Below, one piece after another: positions 1-10,924 of a stretch of 62,364 nucleotides of DNA; the first letter of the stretch is position 1; every line of letters begins with the position of its first letter. The notes beneath the pieces are model-generated. The model was not told the origin of the DNA. It saw nothing but the letters and a program-made list of their open reading frames with translations, and made no database searches. The stretch covers positions 1-62,364 of the forward strand of contig QCUM01000010.1 in NCBI GenBank assembly GCA_003210735.1. The letters run 5' to 3'. Origin of the DNA: Synechococcus sp. AG-679-D13. GTDB taxonomy: Bacteria > Cyanobacteriota > Cyanobacteriia > PCC-6307 > Cyanobiaceae. A program made the position numbers and the translations under genes.

Positions 1-9
1 GCAGAGAAG

Positions 10-37
10 GTGACGAAAGCAACAAAGCTTTGGTCAC
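10..37. other. stem-loop upstream of tig
   Basis: The arms GTGAC-g-AAAGC and GCTTT-g-GTCAC face each other across a six-base loop: ten base pairs with one G-G mismatch. No T tract follows on either strand, so it is not a classic intrinsic terminator. It lies about 75 bases before the tig start and could be the 3' end of an upstream gene outside the window or part of the tig leader. Confidence 0.4.
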
Positions 38-112
38 ACCTTACCGGGATGGGTCGAAAAGCAATCGTTTCTTAAAGTGCGCTGCTGCCCTGCCGATTCC
101 CGCAATCCCGCC

Positions 113-1531
113 ATGAGCGCTGCTGCCCTGAACGTCACCACCGAATCCCGCCCCGGCAGCCGACTGGCGGTGACGGTGACGCTTCCCGGAGAGCGAACAA
201 AGGCTGGATATGACGACGCCATCACCAAGCTGAGCCGCAGCGTGAATCTCCCCGGCTTCCGCAAAGGCAAGGTGCCTCGCACCGTGGTGGTGCAGCAGAT
301 CGGCAGCCTGCGGATCAAGGCAACAGCACTGGAAAATTTGGTGGATGCGGCCTGGCGGGACGCCATCAAGCAGGAATCTCTGGAACCGATCAGCCAGCCC
401 GATCTGACCGATGGCTTCGAAGGATTGCTGGAGAACTTCCAGCCCGGCAGCGACGTGAGCTTCACCCTGGAGGCAGACGTCGCTCCCACACCGACACTGA
501 AAAGCACCAAAGGGTTAAAGGCCGAATTCGAGACCGTCGCCTACGACGCCTCCCGCGTCGACGCGATGATCGAGGACTCCCGCAAGCAGTTGGCCACGGT
601 TGTTCCCGTGGAGGGCCGTGCTGCCGAGAAGGGCGACATTGCCGTGCTGGGCTTCAAAGGCACCTACAGCGATGACGGAAGTGAGATCGATGGCGGCAGC
701 GCTGACTCAATGGATGTGGATCTCGAACACGGCCGGATGATCCCAGGTTTCATCGAGGGTGTGATCGGGATGAAAGCCGGCGAAACCAAAACGGTCGATT
801 GCCAGTTCCCCGACGATTACCCCAAGGAGGACGCCAGGAGCCGCAAGGCTGCCTTCGAGATCGAACTGAAAGATCTCAAGACCCGTGAACTGCCTGAGCT
901 CGATGACGCCTTTGCCAAACAAGCCAGCGAGCAGGAGACCCTGGCCGATCTACGCAAGGACCTGGAGCAGCGCCTCAAGGACGACGCCGAACGCCGTGAG
1001 ACCAGCAACCGCCGCGACGCTCTCGTCGCGGCTTTGGTGGAGCAGCTCGAGGTGGAACTTCCCGAGGCACTCATCCAGCAGGAAAGCCGCAATCTGCTTG
1101 AACAGACCGCAGCCCAGTTCGCACAGCAGGGGATGGACGTGAAATCCCTGTTTACACCTGATCTGGTCCGCAACCTGATGCAGAACTCCCGCCCGGAAGC
1201 AGAGGAGCGTCTGCGTCGCAGCTTCGCCCTCACAGCGCTGGCCGAAGCCGAGAGCATCTCGGTGGACGACAAGGCTGTGGACGACAAAGTTGCAGAGGTG
1301 AAGAAAGACTTGTCTGCCGACGCCAACATCGATCCGGACCGCCTGCGCCAGGCCGTGATGGATGACCTGATTCAGGACCAGCTGATGGGCTGGCTCGAGG
1401 AGAACAGCACGCTCACGGAAAGGGCACCGTCCGTGGACGGTGCAACCACCGATGACAAGCCTGCGGCCAAGAAAACGTCGGCAGGCAAGACCAAAGCGGC
1501 TGCCAAGTCCAAGGCGGACGCCGAGAGCTGA
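113..1531 (+). CDS. tig: trigger factor, ribosome-associated chaperone and peptidyl-prolyl isomerase
   Basis: Trigger factor sits at the ribosomal exit tunnel and shelters nascent chains. The ribosome-docking signature GFRKGKVP is at residues 48-55, an FKBP-type isomerase domain follows at roughly 150-250 ([12 protein letters not shown], then [16 protein letters not shown]), and the rest is the helical chaperone body. The 472-residue length is slightly above the bacterial norm because of a Lys/Ala-rich basic tail over the last 30 or so residues. The ATG at 113 is preferred to an in-frame GTG at 77 because it directly precedes the conserved N-terminus. clpP and clpX follow on the same strand, the usual cyanobacterial tig-clpP-clpX quality-control cluster. 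Confidence 0.97.
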   Translation: MSAAALNVTTESRPGSRLAVTVTLPGERTKAGYDDAITKLSRSVNLPGFRKGKVPRTVVVQQIGSLRIKATALENLVDAAWRDAIKQESLEPISQPDLTDGFEGLLENFQPGSDVSFTLEADVAPTPTLKSTKGLKAEFETVAYDASRVDAMIEDSRKQLATVVPVEGRAAEKGDIAVLGFKGTYSDDGSEIDGGSADSMDVDLEHGRMIPGFIEGVIGMKAGETKTVDCQFPDDYPKEDARSRKAAFEIELKDLKTRELPELDDAFAKQASEQETLADLRKDLEQRLKDDAERRETSNRRDALVAALVEQLEVELPEALIQQESRNLLEQTAAQFAQQGMDVKSLFTPDLVRNLMQNSRPEAEERLRRSFALTALAEAESISVDDKAVDDKVAEVKKDLSADANIDPDRLRQAVMDDLIQDQLMGWLEENSTLTERAPSVDGATTDDKPAAKKTSAGKTKAAAKSKADAES

Positions 1532-1574
1532 GCAGCGCCCATAGATTGATCCCATTCAGTACGAGATCGAGAGC

Positions 1575-2249
1575 GTGATAGACGCCCGCAGCCACCACCC
1601 GATCCAGAACCGCTGGCGCGCCGAAATGCCGATTTCGGCTCCAGGCCCGCTACCGACGGTGGTGGAACAGTCCGGTCGGGGCGATCGCGCCTTTGATATT
1701 TATTCCCGACTTCTGAGAGAACGCATCATCTTTCTCGGAACCGGCGTTGATGACGCTGTTGCCGATGCCCTCGTGGCCCAGATGCTGTTTCTCGAGGCGG
1801 AGGATCCGGAAAAGGACATTCAGATCTACATCAACTCCCCCGGCGGATCCGTCACCGCGGGATTGGCGATCTACGACACGATGCAGCAGGTGGCACCTGA
1901 TGTGGTGACCATCTGTTATGGATTGGCGGCCAGCATGGGGGCCTTTCTCCTGACCGGCGGGACCAAGGGGAAGCGCCTGGCTCTCCCCAACGCCCGGATC
2001 ATGATTCACCAGCCTCTTGGCGGAGCTCAGGGTCAGGCGGTGGATATTGAAATCCAAGCCAAGGAAATTCTTTTCCTCAAGGAAACGCTCAACGGCCTGA
2101 TGGCAGAGCACACCGGCCAGCCCCTCGACAAAATCTCGGAAGACACCGACCGCGACTACTTCCTTTCCCCGGCAGAAGCGGTTCAATACGGATTGATTGA
2201 CCGCGTCGTGGACAGCTCCGAGGGCGAAGGAATCATTACGGAGAGCTGA
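1575..2249 (+). CDS. clpP: ATP-dependent Clp protease proteolytic subunit ClpP
   Basis: Serine protease that forms the barrel of the Clp protease. From the GTG at 1575 the protein has 224 residues with nucleophile Ser120 (GLAASMGAF), His145 (MIHQPLGG) and Asp194 (TDRD) at the expected spacing. Residues [11 protein letters not shown] form the oxyanion and substrate strand. An internal ATG at 1626 would remove 17 residues and also fits the family, so the start is not certain. The gene lies 43 bases after tig and 86 before clpX. This is the ClpP paralog that most resembles E. coli ClpP and is expected to partner ClpX; cyanobacteria also carry other ClpP/ClpR genes elsewhere. Confidence 0.96.
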   Translation: MIDARSHHPIQNRWRAEMPISAPGPLPTVVEQSGRGDRAFDIYSRLLRERIIFLGTGVDDAVADALVAQMLFLEAEDPEKDIQIYINSPGGSVTAGLAIYDTMQQVAPDVVTICYGLAASMGAFLLTGGTKGKRLALPNARIMIHQPLGGAQGQAVDIEIQAKEILFLKETLNGLMAEHTGQPLDKISEDTDRDYFLSPAEAVQYGLIDRVVDSSEGEGIITES

Positions 2250-2335
2250 CAAGCCACGCTCCGTTGTCGATCCTGAGTCTTCAGAGGGACCACCCGGTCA
2301 TCTCTGTGATTTCCGTCTGAGGTGCCCGGCGTTCG

Positions 2336-3685
<1,350 letters not shown>

Positions 3686-3692
3686 ATTCATC

Positions 3693-4331
3693 TTGGCCGC
3701 CGCTGACCATCTGCAGGTGCCGCGACAGCACGGACTGTTCCGTCACCACGGCATCGACCTCGGCGACGGCACGGTGGTTCACTACCTCGAGGGTCGTGAA
3801 ATTCTGCGCAGCTCCCGTGATGATTTCAGCCAAGGGCAACCCCTGAGCGTGATCGACCATGCCAAGGCCTCGGCCACCGGCGTCACCCTGCGACGAGCGA
3901 TGAGCCGCATCGGCGAGCAGAACTACAACCTGCTGTTCAACAACTGCGAGCACTTCGCCACCTGGTGCAAAACCGGCCGGCACCACAGCGGCCAGATCGA
4001 CTCCGCTCTGAAGCGGGCCCGACGATGGAGCGGTCTGATGCCATCGGCCCTGATGCGAGGGCTGGAGCTGCTGGTGCAGCGCGGCCTGCTGGACGACAAC
4101 ACCCGCGAAATCGCACGGCAGGGCGTGGAAAAGCTGGAGCGGCTGCGCCAGCGATTGCTGCACCAGCTCGAGACCCTGGTCCAGCAGGCTGGTGAAGACG
4201 GCAACAGCCGGCTTCTGCTCAGCGGCCAGAGCCTCGCCGATGAGCTGGCGGAAGTGGAAGAGCTCAAACAGAAGATCGATGCCCTGTTGGAGCAGCCACC
4301 AGCACTTCCTGGCAGCCGCCAGGCTGAGTAA
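3693..4331 (+). CDS. LRAT/NC-domain protein (NlpC/P60-like fold), unknown substrate
   Basis: Residues near the start, HHGIDLGDGTVVHY, give the conserved His and Gly-Asp-Gly of the lecithin:retinol acyltransferase (NC) domain, and NNCEHFATWC supplies the catalytic Cys motif NCEHF. Members are thiol acyltransferases or phospholipases of a permuted NlpC/P60 fold. The C-terminal half is Leu/Gln/Glu-rich and probably forms long amphipathic helices. A TTG at 3693, eight bases after the clpX stop, is taken as start (212 residues); an in-frame GTG at 3660 would overlap clpX. The gene lies between clpX and dnaX in one direction, so it is probably co-transcribed. The substrate cannot be told from sequence. 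Confidence 0.8.
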   Translation: MAAADHLQVPRQHGLFRHHGIDLGDGTVVHYLEGREILRSSRDDFSQGQPLSVIDHAKASATGVTLRRAMSRIGEQNYNLLFNNCEHFATWCKTGRHHSGQIDSALKRARRWSGLMPSALMRGLELLVQRGLLDDNTREIARQGVEKLERLRQRLLHQLETLVQQAGEDGNSRLLLSGQSLADELAEVEELKQKIDALLEQPPALPGSRQAE

Positions 4332-4354
4332 CCTCAGCGCACTGCCCGCAGCGC

Positions 4355-6202
4355 ATGAGTTCGGCGTACCAGCCGCTGCATCACAAATACCGCCCCCAGC
4401 GCTTCGATCAGCTGGTGGGACAGGAGGCGATCGCGGCCACCCTCGGCCATGCGCTGACCACCAACCGGATTGCGCCGGCCTATCTGTTCAGCGGACCCCG
4501 CGGCACCGGAAAAACCTCCAGCGCAAGGATTCTTGCCCGGTCGCTCAATTGCCAGAGCAGCGAAGGACCAACACCGGACCCCTGTGGAAGCTGCGAACTC
4601 TGCACAACGATTGCGGCTGGAACTGCCCTCGATGTAATCGAGATCGACGCCGCCTCAAACACCGGTGTCGACAATATCCGCGAACTGATTGAGCGCTCCC
4701 GCTTCGCACCAGTGCAGGCCCGCTGGAAGGTGTATGTGGTGGATGAGTGCCACATGCTCTCCACCGCGGCATTCAACGCGCTGCTGAAAACGTTGGAAGA
4801 GCCACCGCCACAGGTGGTGTTTGTGCTGGCCACGACGGACCCACAGCGGGTGCTGCCGACGATTCTCAGCCGATGCCAGCGCTTCGATTTTCGCCGGATT
4901 CCCCTGGACGCCCTGGAGACCCATCTCCGCTGGATCGCCGAACAGGAATCCATTGAAATCCAGATGGATGCCGTGCATGTGGTGGCCCAGCGCTCCCAGG
5001 GCGGACTCCGGGATGCCGAAAGTCTGCTGGATCAGCTGAGTCTGCTGCCACCACCCATCGAAGCTTCGGCCGTCTGGGATCTGCTGGGAGCCGTCCCCGA
5101 ACAGGAGCTGCTGGGGCTCGTGAGCGCCATGAGCAGCGCTGAACCGGTGCAACTGCTGGAAGCCACCCGCAATCTGTTGGACCGAGGCCGGGATCCAGGA
5201 GCGGTGCTTCAGGGTCTGGCCGGAATCCTGCGGGATCTGGTGCTGATGGCTGCCGCTCCGGACCGACCAGAACTGACCGGTGTTTCACCGCAATTCCGCG
5301 ACCAGCTGCCGGATCTGGCGAAAGCGATTGGCAGAACACGCCTGCTGCGATGGCAGGCGGACCTGCGTGGCAGCGAACAGCAACTGCGCCAGAGCGTTCA
5401 ACCTCGGCTCTGGCTCGAGGTGCTGCTGCTGGGGCTACTTGCCGAGCCATTGCCTGCCGCAGCCCCTGTCACGGCTCCGGCAGCAGCCGCATCACGCCCA
5501 ATAACCGTTCCTCCAACTGGAACCACCTCGGAACCAGCAGCCAAGCCAACACCCACTGATCGCCCTGAACCACCGGCCAGCACTGGACCAACAGCCACTC
5601 CTGAGCCAGTCAAGACTTCGGCTCCGGCTCCTGAGCTTCCCCAGGTCACCTCGGTGGTCTCAGAGACCGTTTCCAGCAATCTGCCCGAGCTCTGGCAGCA
5701 GATCCTTGGCAGTTTGGAGTTGCCATCCACCCGGATGCTCCTCTCGCAGCAAGGCCAACTGGTGCGACTGGATGCCAACCGTGCCGTCGTGCAAGTGGCA
5801 GGGAACTGGATGGGCATGGTGCAAAGCCGTGCTGCCCTGCTGGAACAGGCCATTGCCAAGGCCCTGGGAGGTAACCGCCAACTGGTGCTGGAAGCCGGCA
5901 ACACCGCCATGCCAAGCCAGATGGCGCCATCGCCTGCGCCTCCACCACAGGCTCCTCCAGCACCAGTGGGAACACCGGCACCCGTTCCTGCTCCTACCAA
6001 ACCGATGGCAGAACAGGTGGCAAAACCATCGCTGCCCCGACCAACTCCAGCATCACCTCCTCCAGCAGCGAAAGCTCCTGAAGCAAAAACTCCTGCACCG
6101 CAGCAAACAAATGCCACGGAATTCTCAAGCGTGGACCGCCAAGCCAAAAACCTGGCTGATTTTTTTAACGGTCAGGTGCTGGATGTTGACCTGAAAAGTT
6201 GA
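4355..6202 (+). CDS. dnaX: DNA polymerase III subunits gamma/tau (clamp loader ATPase)
   Basis: AAA+ motor of the clamp loader that places the beta clamp on primed DNA. Walker A GPRGTGKT at 47-54, zinc-knuckle cysteines at 66, 77, 80 and 83, a Walker B region ending in DECH (130-133) and the sensor region LATTDPQRVLPTILSRC are all visible. After about residue 370 comes a long Pro/Ala/Thr-rich linker with a short folded segment (about 425-515) and a second Pro-rich stretch, so the 615 residues correspond to a tau-like product. I saw no intein, unlike some cyanobacterial dnaX genes. It follows the LRAT-domain gene by 23 bases. Confidence 0.97.
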   Translation: MSSAYQPLHHKYRPQRFDQLVGQEAIAATLGHALTTNRIAPAYLFSGPRGTGKTSSARILARSLNCQSSEGPTPDPCGSCELCTTIAAGTALDVIEIDAASNTGVDNIRELIERSRFAPVQARWKVYVVDECHMLSTAAFNALLKTLEEPPPQVVFVLATTDPQRVLPTILSRCQRFDFRRIPLDALETHLRWIAEQESIEIQMDAVHVVAQRSQGGLRDAESLLDQLSLLPPPIEASAVWDLLGAVPEQELLGLVSAMSSAEPVQLLEATRNLLDRGRDPGAVLQGLAGILRDLVLMAAAPDRPELTGVSPQFRDQLPDLAKAIGRTRLLRWQADLRGSEQQLRQSVQPRLWLEVLLLGLLAEPLPAAAPVTAPAAAASRPITVPPTGTTSEPAAKPTPTDRPEPPASTGPTATPEPVKTSAPAPELPQVTSVVSETVSSNLPELWQQILGSLELPSTRMLLSQQGQLVRLDANRAVVQVAGNWMGMVQSRAALLEQAIAKALGGNRQLVLEAGNTAMPSQMAPSPAPPPQAPPAPVGTPAPVPAPTKPMAEQVAKPSLPRPTPASPPPAAKAPEAKTPAPQQTNATEFSSVDRQAKNLADFFNGQVLDVDLKS

Positions 6203-6211
6203 ATCAGCAGC

Positions 6212-7534
6212 TCAGGCACCGGCAGGCTGCTGGGACGGGCCGTGGGACGTCTTGGCCCAAACCAGCCGCTTGGGCAGAAATGCCATCCGAAGCGTCACCC
6301 AGGGAATCACCACAAACCAATGGCCCAGATAGGCAATGGCCACGAGCGTGTGCCAAAGACCTGGCCGAGGGATCTCAGGCCCCTCGCTGAGACCGCGGCA
6401 TCCCCTCCAGTAGGCCAGGCCCGAAACACTGAAAGCAATGATCGACAACGGCCAGTAAGTGGGCGTACTGCGACTGATCAGGCTTGTGCTGAGATCAGCG
6501 AAGGACACCACCGGCAACGCGTATTGCAACAGGAAGAAACAGGTGAGATCCCAGCGTTGCCTGAGGCTCAACTCGGCTGATGTGAGCGTGGGCCAGTAGT
6601 CAAAGAAGCGCTGCAACCCACCCTCAGCCCAACGCTGCCTCTGCTTCCACAAAGCACGAAGACCTGGCACTGCCTCTTCCTGCACGGGCGGATCCCAAAG
6701 CAGGCCGACCAGGGCTCCATGACTCAACAGGCGGAAGCTGAGGTCGAGATCGTCAGTGACGGTGTCTTCATTGAAACCACCACTGCGCTCCAGTTCCGAG
6801 CGTTTGATCAATTGTCCGTTGCCCCGCAGCTCAGCCACCCCGCCACCAGCGAGGCGACCGGTCTGGATCACAGCGTCCAAAGCCATTTCCATCGCCTGCG
6901 CCCGAGTGAGCCAGTTGCAATCGGCATCGATCACCGCCTTGCGCAGCTGCACCGCCGACCAGCCACCGTCCAGGGCGTAGGGCACAAGACGTTCAAGCAG
7001 ATCGTCCTGAAGCTGGGCATCAGCATCCAACACCAACAACCATTCACCGGAAAGCTGGCTCAGGGCCGTATTGAGAGCACCCGATTTACCTCCGCCAGCA
7101 TCGCGCTGGCGATGGATCACACGAAGGCCTGGATGGCGATCGGCCAGCTCGTCTAACAGCTGTGGAGTGCGGTCCTGACTGCCGTCATCGATCACCCAGG
7201 TGGACATTCGATCGGCTGGATAGCGCAATGACGTGAGCCGTTCCACCAAACGGGTGACCACACCCTCTTCATCTCGGGCCGCCACCACCACATCCAGGCT
7301 GGGTAGGGACTGGGGATCAACAGAGGTTGGCTCAGAACCAGCATTGGAACTCAGATCCCCACGCAGCACCGTGCGCAAGCCATAGCCACCAAGCATCAGA
7401 GCCATGCTGATCGCAGGCCATAACGAACGCGCCGGATCCAACCAATGCGGTGCTGCACCGGCACAACCACAGGCGAACAAAAAGGCCGCGGACTTCACCC
7501 TTCGGTGATCACCAGTACCAGGGGTGGTCGCCAT
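6212..7534 (-). CDS. mgdA: membrane glycosyltransferase family 2, MgdA-like beta-monoglucosyldiacylglycerol synthase
   Basis: Predicted to transfer glucose to diacylglycerol, the first step of the cyanobacterial route to galactolipids. Two hydrophobic stretches precede a GT2 catalytic domain with VVAARDEEG, a DADAQ metal-binding motif, AVQLRKAV, AELRGNGQLIKR, DTVTDDLDLSF and QRQRWAEGGLQRFFDYW; several membrane segments close the 440-residue protein. The blocks AVQ-RKA, ELRGNGQ, TDDLDL and RWAEGG-QR-DYW and the basic end PKRLVWAKT match, from memory, Synechocystis Sll1377 (MgdA). It is convergent with dnaX and starts 33 bases after the SpoIID-like gene, with which it may form an operon. Confidence 0.83.
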   Translation of the reverse strand: MATTPGTGDHRRVKSAAFLFACGCAGAAPHWLDPARSLWPAISMALMLGGYGLRTVLRGDLSSNAGSEPTSVDPQSLPSLDVVVAARDEEGVVTRLVERLTSLRYPADRMSTWVIDDGSQDRTPQLLDELADRHPGLRVIHRQRDAGGGKSGALNTALSQLSGEWLLVLDADAQLQDDLLERLVPYALDGGWSAVQLRKAVIDADCNWLTRAQAMEMALDAVIQTGRLAGGGVAELRGNGQLIKRSELERSGGFNEDTVTDDLDLSFRLLSHGALVGLLWDPPVQEEAVPGLRALWKQRQRWAEGGLQRFFDYWPTLTSAELSLRQRWDLTCFFLLQYALPVVSFADLSTSLISRSTPTYWPLSIIAFSVSGLAYWRGCRGLSEGPEIPRPGLWHTLVAIAYLGHWFVVIPWVTLRMAFLPKRLVWAKTSHGPSQQPAGA

Positions 7535-7567
7535 GCGGCCTTTCAGGTGAGGAGGACTCTAAGGGGA

Positions 7568-9133
7568 CTAAACGGATTGAGGTAACGGGCCGTAGACCGC
7601 ACCGGGGTAGTAGTGGCCCAAAATTCGCGCGACCGACCACCCCCTTCCCGCCAGATCAATCGCGCCCGCCTGAGACAGGCCAGCTCCGTGACCGAAGCCG
7701 CCGCCGCGCACGATCCACTCCTGAGAGCCCATGGAATCGATCACGAAGAGGGTGCTGGGCAAGGTTCTCAACGTTCGGCGTATCTGATCCAGCCGCAGCA
7801 CCACAGGCGCCGCATCCGCAGCACCGGACACTTTCAAGGAAAGAACGCGGCCACTGGCGCCGCGCTCGAGCACCGCGAGCTGCAAGGGAGCCTGCAGCGC
7901 CAGACCCTGCTCCCCCAAAGCCTGACGCAGTTCGGCCGCTCGCAGGCTGCGACTCCAACGAAAACGGGGGTGATACCGGCCATAGGCCCCTTCCCCATCC
8001 GCCAACAGAGCAGCCACAGCGTCGCGGGCGGTTAAAGGCAGACCATGGCGACGACGCCAGCCCTCATCGCCATCTGCCTCCGCCTCCAAGTAGGGCTGAG
8101 GATCCATCGACCAAGCCTCCGGACCAGCCGCCATCACACCGCCATTGCTGGCGTGATAAACCGCGCTGATCGGCCGACGCTCCCAACTCAGCAGCTGACC
8201 ACTTGTGGCAGCAATGGCCTGCCGAACCGCAGATCCAGCCTGACGCGGATCGCTGTACACCTGGCATTGGGTGTCGCTGCAGAGGTGGTAGCCGTCGATG
8301 CGAAAGCGATGGCTGTTCGCCAGCGCCCAGGTGCGGGCAAGCACCGTTTGGGCCTGCAGAGCGTTGGTGGGTGATCCGGCTCCGATCTCATGGGGCACAA
8401 CTCCCTCGAGATAGCGATCCACTGGAACCTGCTCCACAAGCGTCCAGCTTTCGTAGGCATCCCGCTGCAGCCGGAACGGGCCCTGAAATACACCGCCCTT
8501 CCAGCGCAGACCATCGGCCGCCTCAAGCTTGAGCGGACCCTTCAGGACAACAGGGCCATCAGCGGTCTCCAGCACAGGCTCAAGGGTTGCGTTCAGCTGC
8601 CTGGACCAGCCATAGGTCTTGAGTGCCTCAGGTGCCGGTGCTCCGGCAGGGGCCCATACCTCCCACTCCTTCGGGTGAGCCACCTCGGCTGGAACACCGA
8701 AAGCCCGCCAGCGTTGGGCCGCCCGCTCGGCTGATTCGAAACTGGCGAAGGACCCAGCCACCTGACGCGCCAGCGTCAGTGGCTGGTCTAAGGGCACCCG
8801 GCGCCAATGCAGCTGGAATGAAGACCCACTCCAATCAGCACCGGCCGCATCCCGCAGGACCAATGGATCGGGTCCCGCCGACTGGAGCTTCAGCGGTGGT
8901 GATGATTCAAGGCCCCCGAGATGGGATGCCAGGGACACCCAAAGCACAGGATTGTTCGCCCGAATCGGTGGAGGAGCGGCAACGGTTCGATGGGTCTTGG
9001 GTTCAGCCTCACGCTCAGGCAAGGGCTCTGGAGCGATGGCTGGGGCCGAATCAGCCAATGGCGGCGCCAGGTTCCGGGCACTGCAGCCAAGCGTCACCCA
9101 CAGCAACGCTGAGAGAGCCATCCAACGGGTCAT
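7568..9133 (-). CDS. SpoIID/LytB-domain protein, probable cell-wall lytic transglycosylase
   Basis: The 521-residue protein begins with a hydrophobic segment ending in LGC, which could be a lipoprotein or ordinary export signal although the box is not canonical. The middle carries sporulation-related (SPOR)-like sequence ([19 protein letters not shown]) and the C-terminal half the SpoIID domain, with [20 protein letters not shown] and [13 protein letters not shown]. SpoIID proteins cleave denuded glycan strands of peptidoglycan; non-sporulating cyanobacteria use homologs in wall turnover. The ATG at 9133 is preferred over upstream starts because it begins the signal sequence and leaves a 58-base gap to divergent rpmI. 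Confidence 0.87.
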   Translation of the reverse strand: MTRWMALSALLWVTLGCSARNLAPPLADSAPAIAPEPLPEREAEPKTHRTVAAPPPIRANNPVLWVSLASHLGGLESSPPLKLQSAGPDPLVLRDAAGADWSGSSFQLHWRRVPLDQPLTLARQVAGSFASFESAERAAQRWRAFGVPAEVAHPKEWEVWAPAGAPAPEALKTYGWSRQLNATLEPVLETADGPVVLKGPLKLEAADGLRWKGGVFQGPFRLQRDAYESWTLVEQVPVDRYLEGVVPHEIGAGSPTNALQAQTVLARTWALANSHRFRIDGYHLCSDTQCQVYSDPRQAGSAVRQAIAATSGQLLSWERRPISAVYHASNGGVMAAGPEAWSMDPQPYLEAEADGDEGWRRRHGLPLTARDAVAALLADGEGAYGRYHPRFRWSRSLRAAELRQALGEQGLALQAPLQLAVLERGASGRVLSLKVSGAADAAPVVLRLDQIRRTLRTLPSTLFVIDSMGSQEWIVRGGGFGHGAGLSQAGAIDLAGRGWSVARILGHYYPGAVYGPLPQSV

Positions 9134-9191
9134 ACCTGGCAAGGTCGCGTTAGGACGTATTGTTGTTGTTTGTGCCCGAACGAGCAGAGCA

Positions 9192-9389
9192 ATGCCCAAG
9201 CTGAAGACCCGCAAAGCTGCCGCCAAGCGGTTCAAAGCAACCGGCACAGGTAAGTTCATGCGTCGGCGCGCATTCCGCAATCATTTGCTGGACCACAAAA
9301 CCGTCAAACAGAAGCGTCACCTGGCCACCAAGGCAGTGGTTCATGAGTCCGACGAGCTGCGCGTGGTGCGGATGCTCCCCTACGCCTGA
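9192..9389 (+). CDS. rpmI: 50S ribosomal protein L35
   Basis: The 65-residue basic protein starts [20 protein letters not shown], the conserved N-terminus of bL35, and continues with [13 protein letters not shown]. The ATG at 9192 gives the normal family length. It is divergent from the SpoIID-like gene and 42 bases upstream of rplT, the classic rpmI-rplT pair. infC is not adjacent here, so L20-mediated feedback on an infC leader is not visible. Confidence 0.98.
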   Translation: MPKLKTRKAAAKRFKATGTGKFMRRRAFRNHLLDHKTVKQKRHLATKAVVHESDELRVVRMLPYA

Positions 9390-9431
9390 TTGCTTCCCCT
9401 CGTACTGAACTGATTCAACCCTCCACACCTC

Positions 9432-9779
9432 ATGGCTCGCGTTAAGAGAGGCAATGTCGCCCGCAAACGGCGCAACAAAATCCTGCGGTTAGCCCGTGGT
9501 TTCCGCGGTGGCAACGGAACCCTGTTCCGTACGGCAAACCAGCGGGTCATGAAGGCGCTCTGCAACGCCTACCGCGACCGTCGTCGCCGCAAGCGTGACT
9601 TCCGTCGGCTGTGGATCGCGCGGATCAACGCTGCAGCTCGAATCAATGGCGTGAGCTACAGCCGTCTGATGGGTGGCCTGAAAAAAGCTGACGTTCGTCT
9701 GAATCGGAAGATGCTGGCCCAACTGGCTGTTGCAGATCCCGGTAGCTTCACCAGCGTGGTTACGGCAGCCAAGAGCTGA
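9432..9779 (+). CDS. rplT: 50S ribosomal protein L20
   Basis: The 115-residue protein starts [20 protein letters not shown] and contains the conserved [21 protein letters not shown] and [11 protein letters not shown] blocks of bL20, an early assembly protein of the large ribosomal subunit that binds 23S rRNA. It directly follows rpmI and is followed after ten bases by the Ycf37-like gene, so the three genes may share a transcript. Confidence 0.98.
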   Translation: MARVKRGNVARKRRNKILRLARGFRGGNGTLFRTANQRVMKALCNAYRDRRRRKRDFRRLWIARINAAARINGVSYSRLMGGLKKADVRLNRKMLAQLAVADPGSFTSVVTAAKS

Positions 9780-9789
9780 CTTCGATTCT

Positions 9790-10305
9790 GTGAATTTGCT
9801 GCCCCAGACCTACCTGCTGGGCTTGGTAGGTCTGCTCGCCATTGTTGCGGTTGTTGTTGGTCGACAACTGTTGCGCGTGCGTCGTGATGAAGCGCGACTG
9901 ATGCAGCTGGAACAAGCCAACACAGCCCAGTCTCGTCAGGCCTCGGATCTGTACGAATTGGGCTCCGTGCAACTGCGCAAGCGGCTCTTTCCACAGGCGG
10001 CTGCCACTCTGAGGCAGGCATTGAAGCGGCTCGGCAATGAACCGGATGAAGCCCGAGCCGTCATTCAAAACGCCCTTGGCTTCGCGTTAGCGGCCCAAAA
10101 GGATTACGAGGGGGCAAGCAAGCACTACAAACTTGCCTTGAAGGCGAAGCCGGATTACCCGGTGGCCATCAATAATCTGGCCTACGCCCAGGACAAATTG
10201 CTGAAGACAAAAGAAGCTCTCAGCCTTTACCGCAAGACCCTTGAGTTTGAACCCAACAACAGCACAGCAACCAAGGCTGTGAAGAAGCTGGAAAAAAGGG
10301 TTTAG
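9790..10305 (+). CDS. ycf37: Ycf37-like TPR protein, photosystem I assembly
   Basis: A GTG at 9790 opens a 171-residue protein with an N-terminal membrane helix (YLLGLVGLLAIVAVVVGRQL) followed by tetratricopeptide repeats (YELGSVQLRKRLFPQAAATL; NALGFALAAQKDYEGASKHY; AINNLAYAQDKLLKTKEALS). One membrane anchor, three TPR units and about 170 residues match the Ycf37 family, which helps assemble or stabilise photosystem I in thylakoids. The start is set by the rplT stop ten bases upstream and by the hydrophobic N-terminus. A generic TPR protein remains possible, but architecture and length fit Ycf37 well. Confidence 0.75.
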   Translation: MNLLPQTYLLGLVGLLAIVAVVVGRQLLRVRRDEARLMQLEQANTAQSRQASDLYELGSVQLRKRLFPQAAATLRQALKRLGNEPDEARAVIQNALGFALAAQKDYEGASKHYKLALKAKPDYPVAINNLAYAQDKLLKTKEALSLYRKTLEFEPNNSTATKAVKKLEKRV

Positions 10306-10324
10306 CTCTCAATCGAATCCCGAT

Positions 10325-10924
10325 TCACCAGAGAGGTTGAACGGGAACCTCAGCCACACAGCTACTGGTGAGGGAAAGACGTCCACCGGTTCCCGCTGAC
10401 GGATTGCTGGTGTTGATCAGGCGAGGAGACTGCCAGCCACTGGGGCTAAAACCCTGAAGACCCAGAAAGACGCCTCCGGGTTCCAGTCCAGCAATCAATG
10501 GGTCACCAAGGGGGATGAGATCCAGCTGATCAGATTTGGCATGAAGGTTGCCCTGCACTGGTGTGACCACTGATCCGAAGGTCATGCTTCCCCGCAGATT
10601 GACCATCTGACCAACAGCCGTGGCCGTGGCGATGTCCAGAGTCACATCAACCGTGGGGCTTCCATCAAAGGGCTGAAAGCTTCCACACCAGTTGCGAGGC
10701 AGAGAGGTCGCAAGATCAGCAGCCCGGGCCACCGGATCAAAGCTTTCCACCGATTCACCCTCAATGACGGATGGAACCGCCAGCTGAATCGGATCCAGGG
10801 GTAGCTGAGGATTGCTCTGGAACGGCACCTGACTGCCAACAGAAAGATCCATGGCAAGCAGGACAGGCATGGTGAACACGAGGATGATGGGTGCAAGGTA
10901 GGCCCTTTTGCTCAGGCGCGTCAT
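10325..10924 (-). CDS. hypothetical exported protein
   Basis: A 199-residue protein of no family I recognise. It begins with a basic then hydrophobic segment ([20 protein letters not shown]) that looks like a signal peptide or membrane anchor. The rest is a beta-rich soluble domain with [14 protein letters not shown] and a carboxyl end rich in Gly/Ser. It is convergent with ycf37 and divergent from thiG; with the ATG at 10924 its start codon overlaps that of thiG within the four bases CATG. A start at the ATG encoding PVLLAMDL would shorten the signal segment, and an ATG at 10933 would lie further inside thiG. Confidence 0.65.
   Translation of the reverse strand: MTRLSKRAYLAPIILVFTMPVLLAMDLSVGSQVPFQSNPQLPLDPIQLAVPSVIEGESVESFDPVARAADLATSLPRNWCGSFQPFDGSPTVDVTLDIATATAVGQMVNLRGSMTFGSVVTPVQGNLHAKSDQLDLIPLGDPLIAGLEPGGVFLGLQGFSPSGWQSPRLINTSNPSAGTGGRLSLTSSCVAEVPVQPLW

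Noticed and set aside
1681..1688. GCGATCGC (HIP1) octamer, also present at a few other places
   Set aside because: Only scattered copies were noticed; no enrichment like that of freshwater cyanobacteria.
5930..6120. Pro/Ala-rich repetitive codons in dnaX considered as a DNA repeat
   Set aside because: A low-complexity protein linker, with no exact DNA repeat unit.
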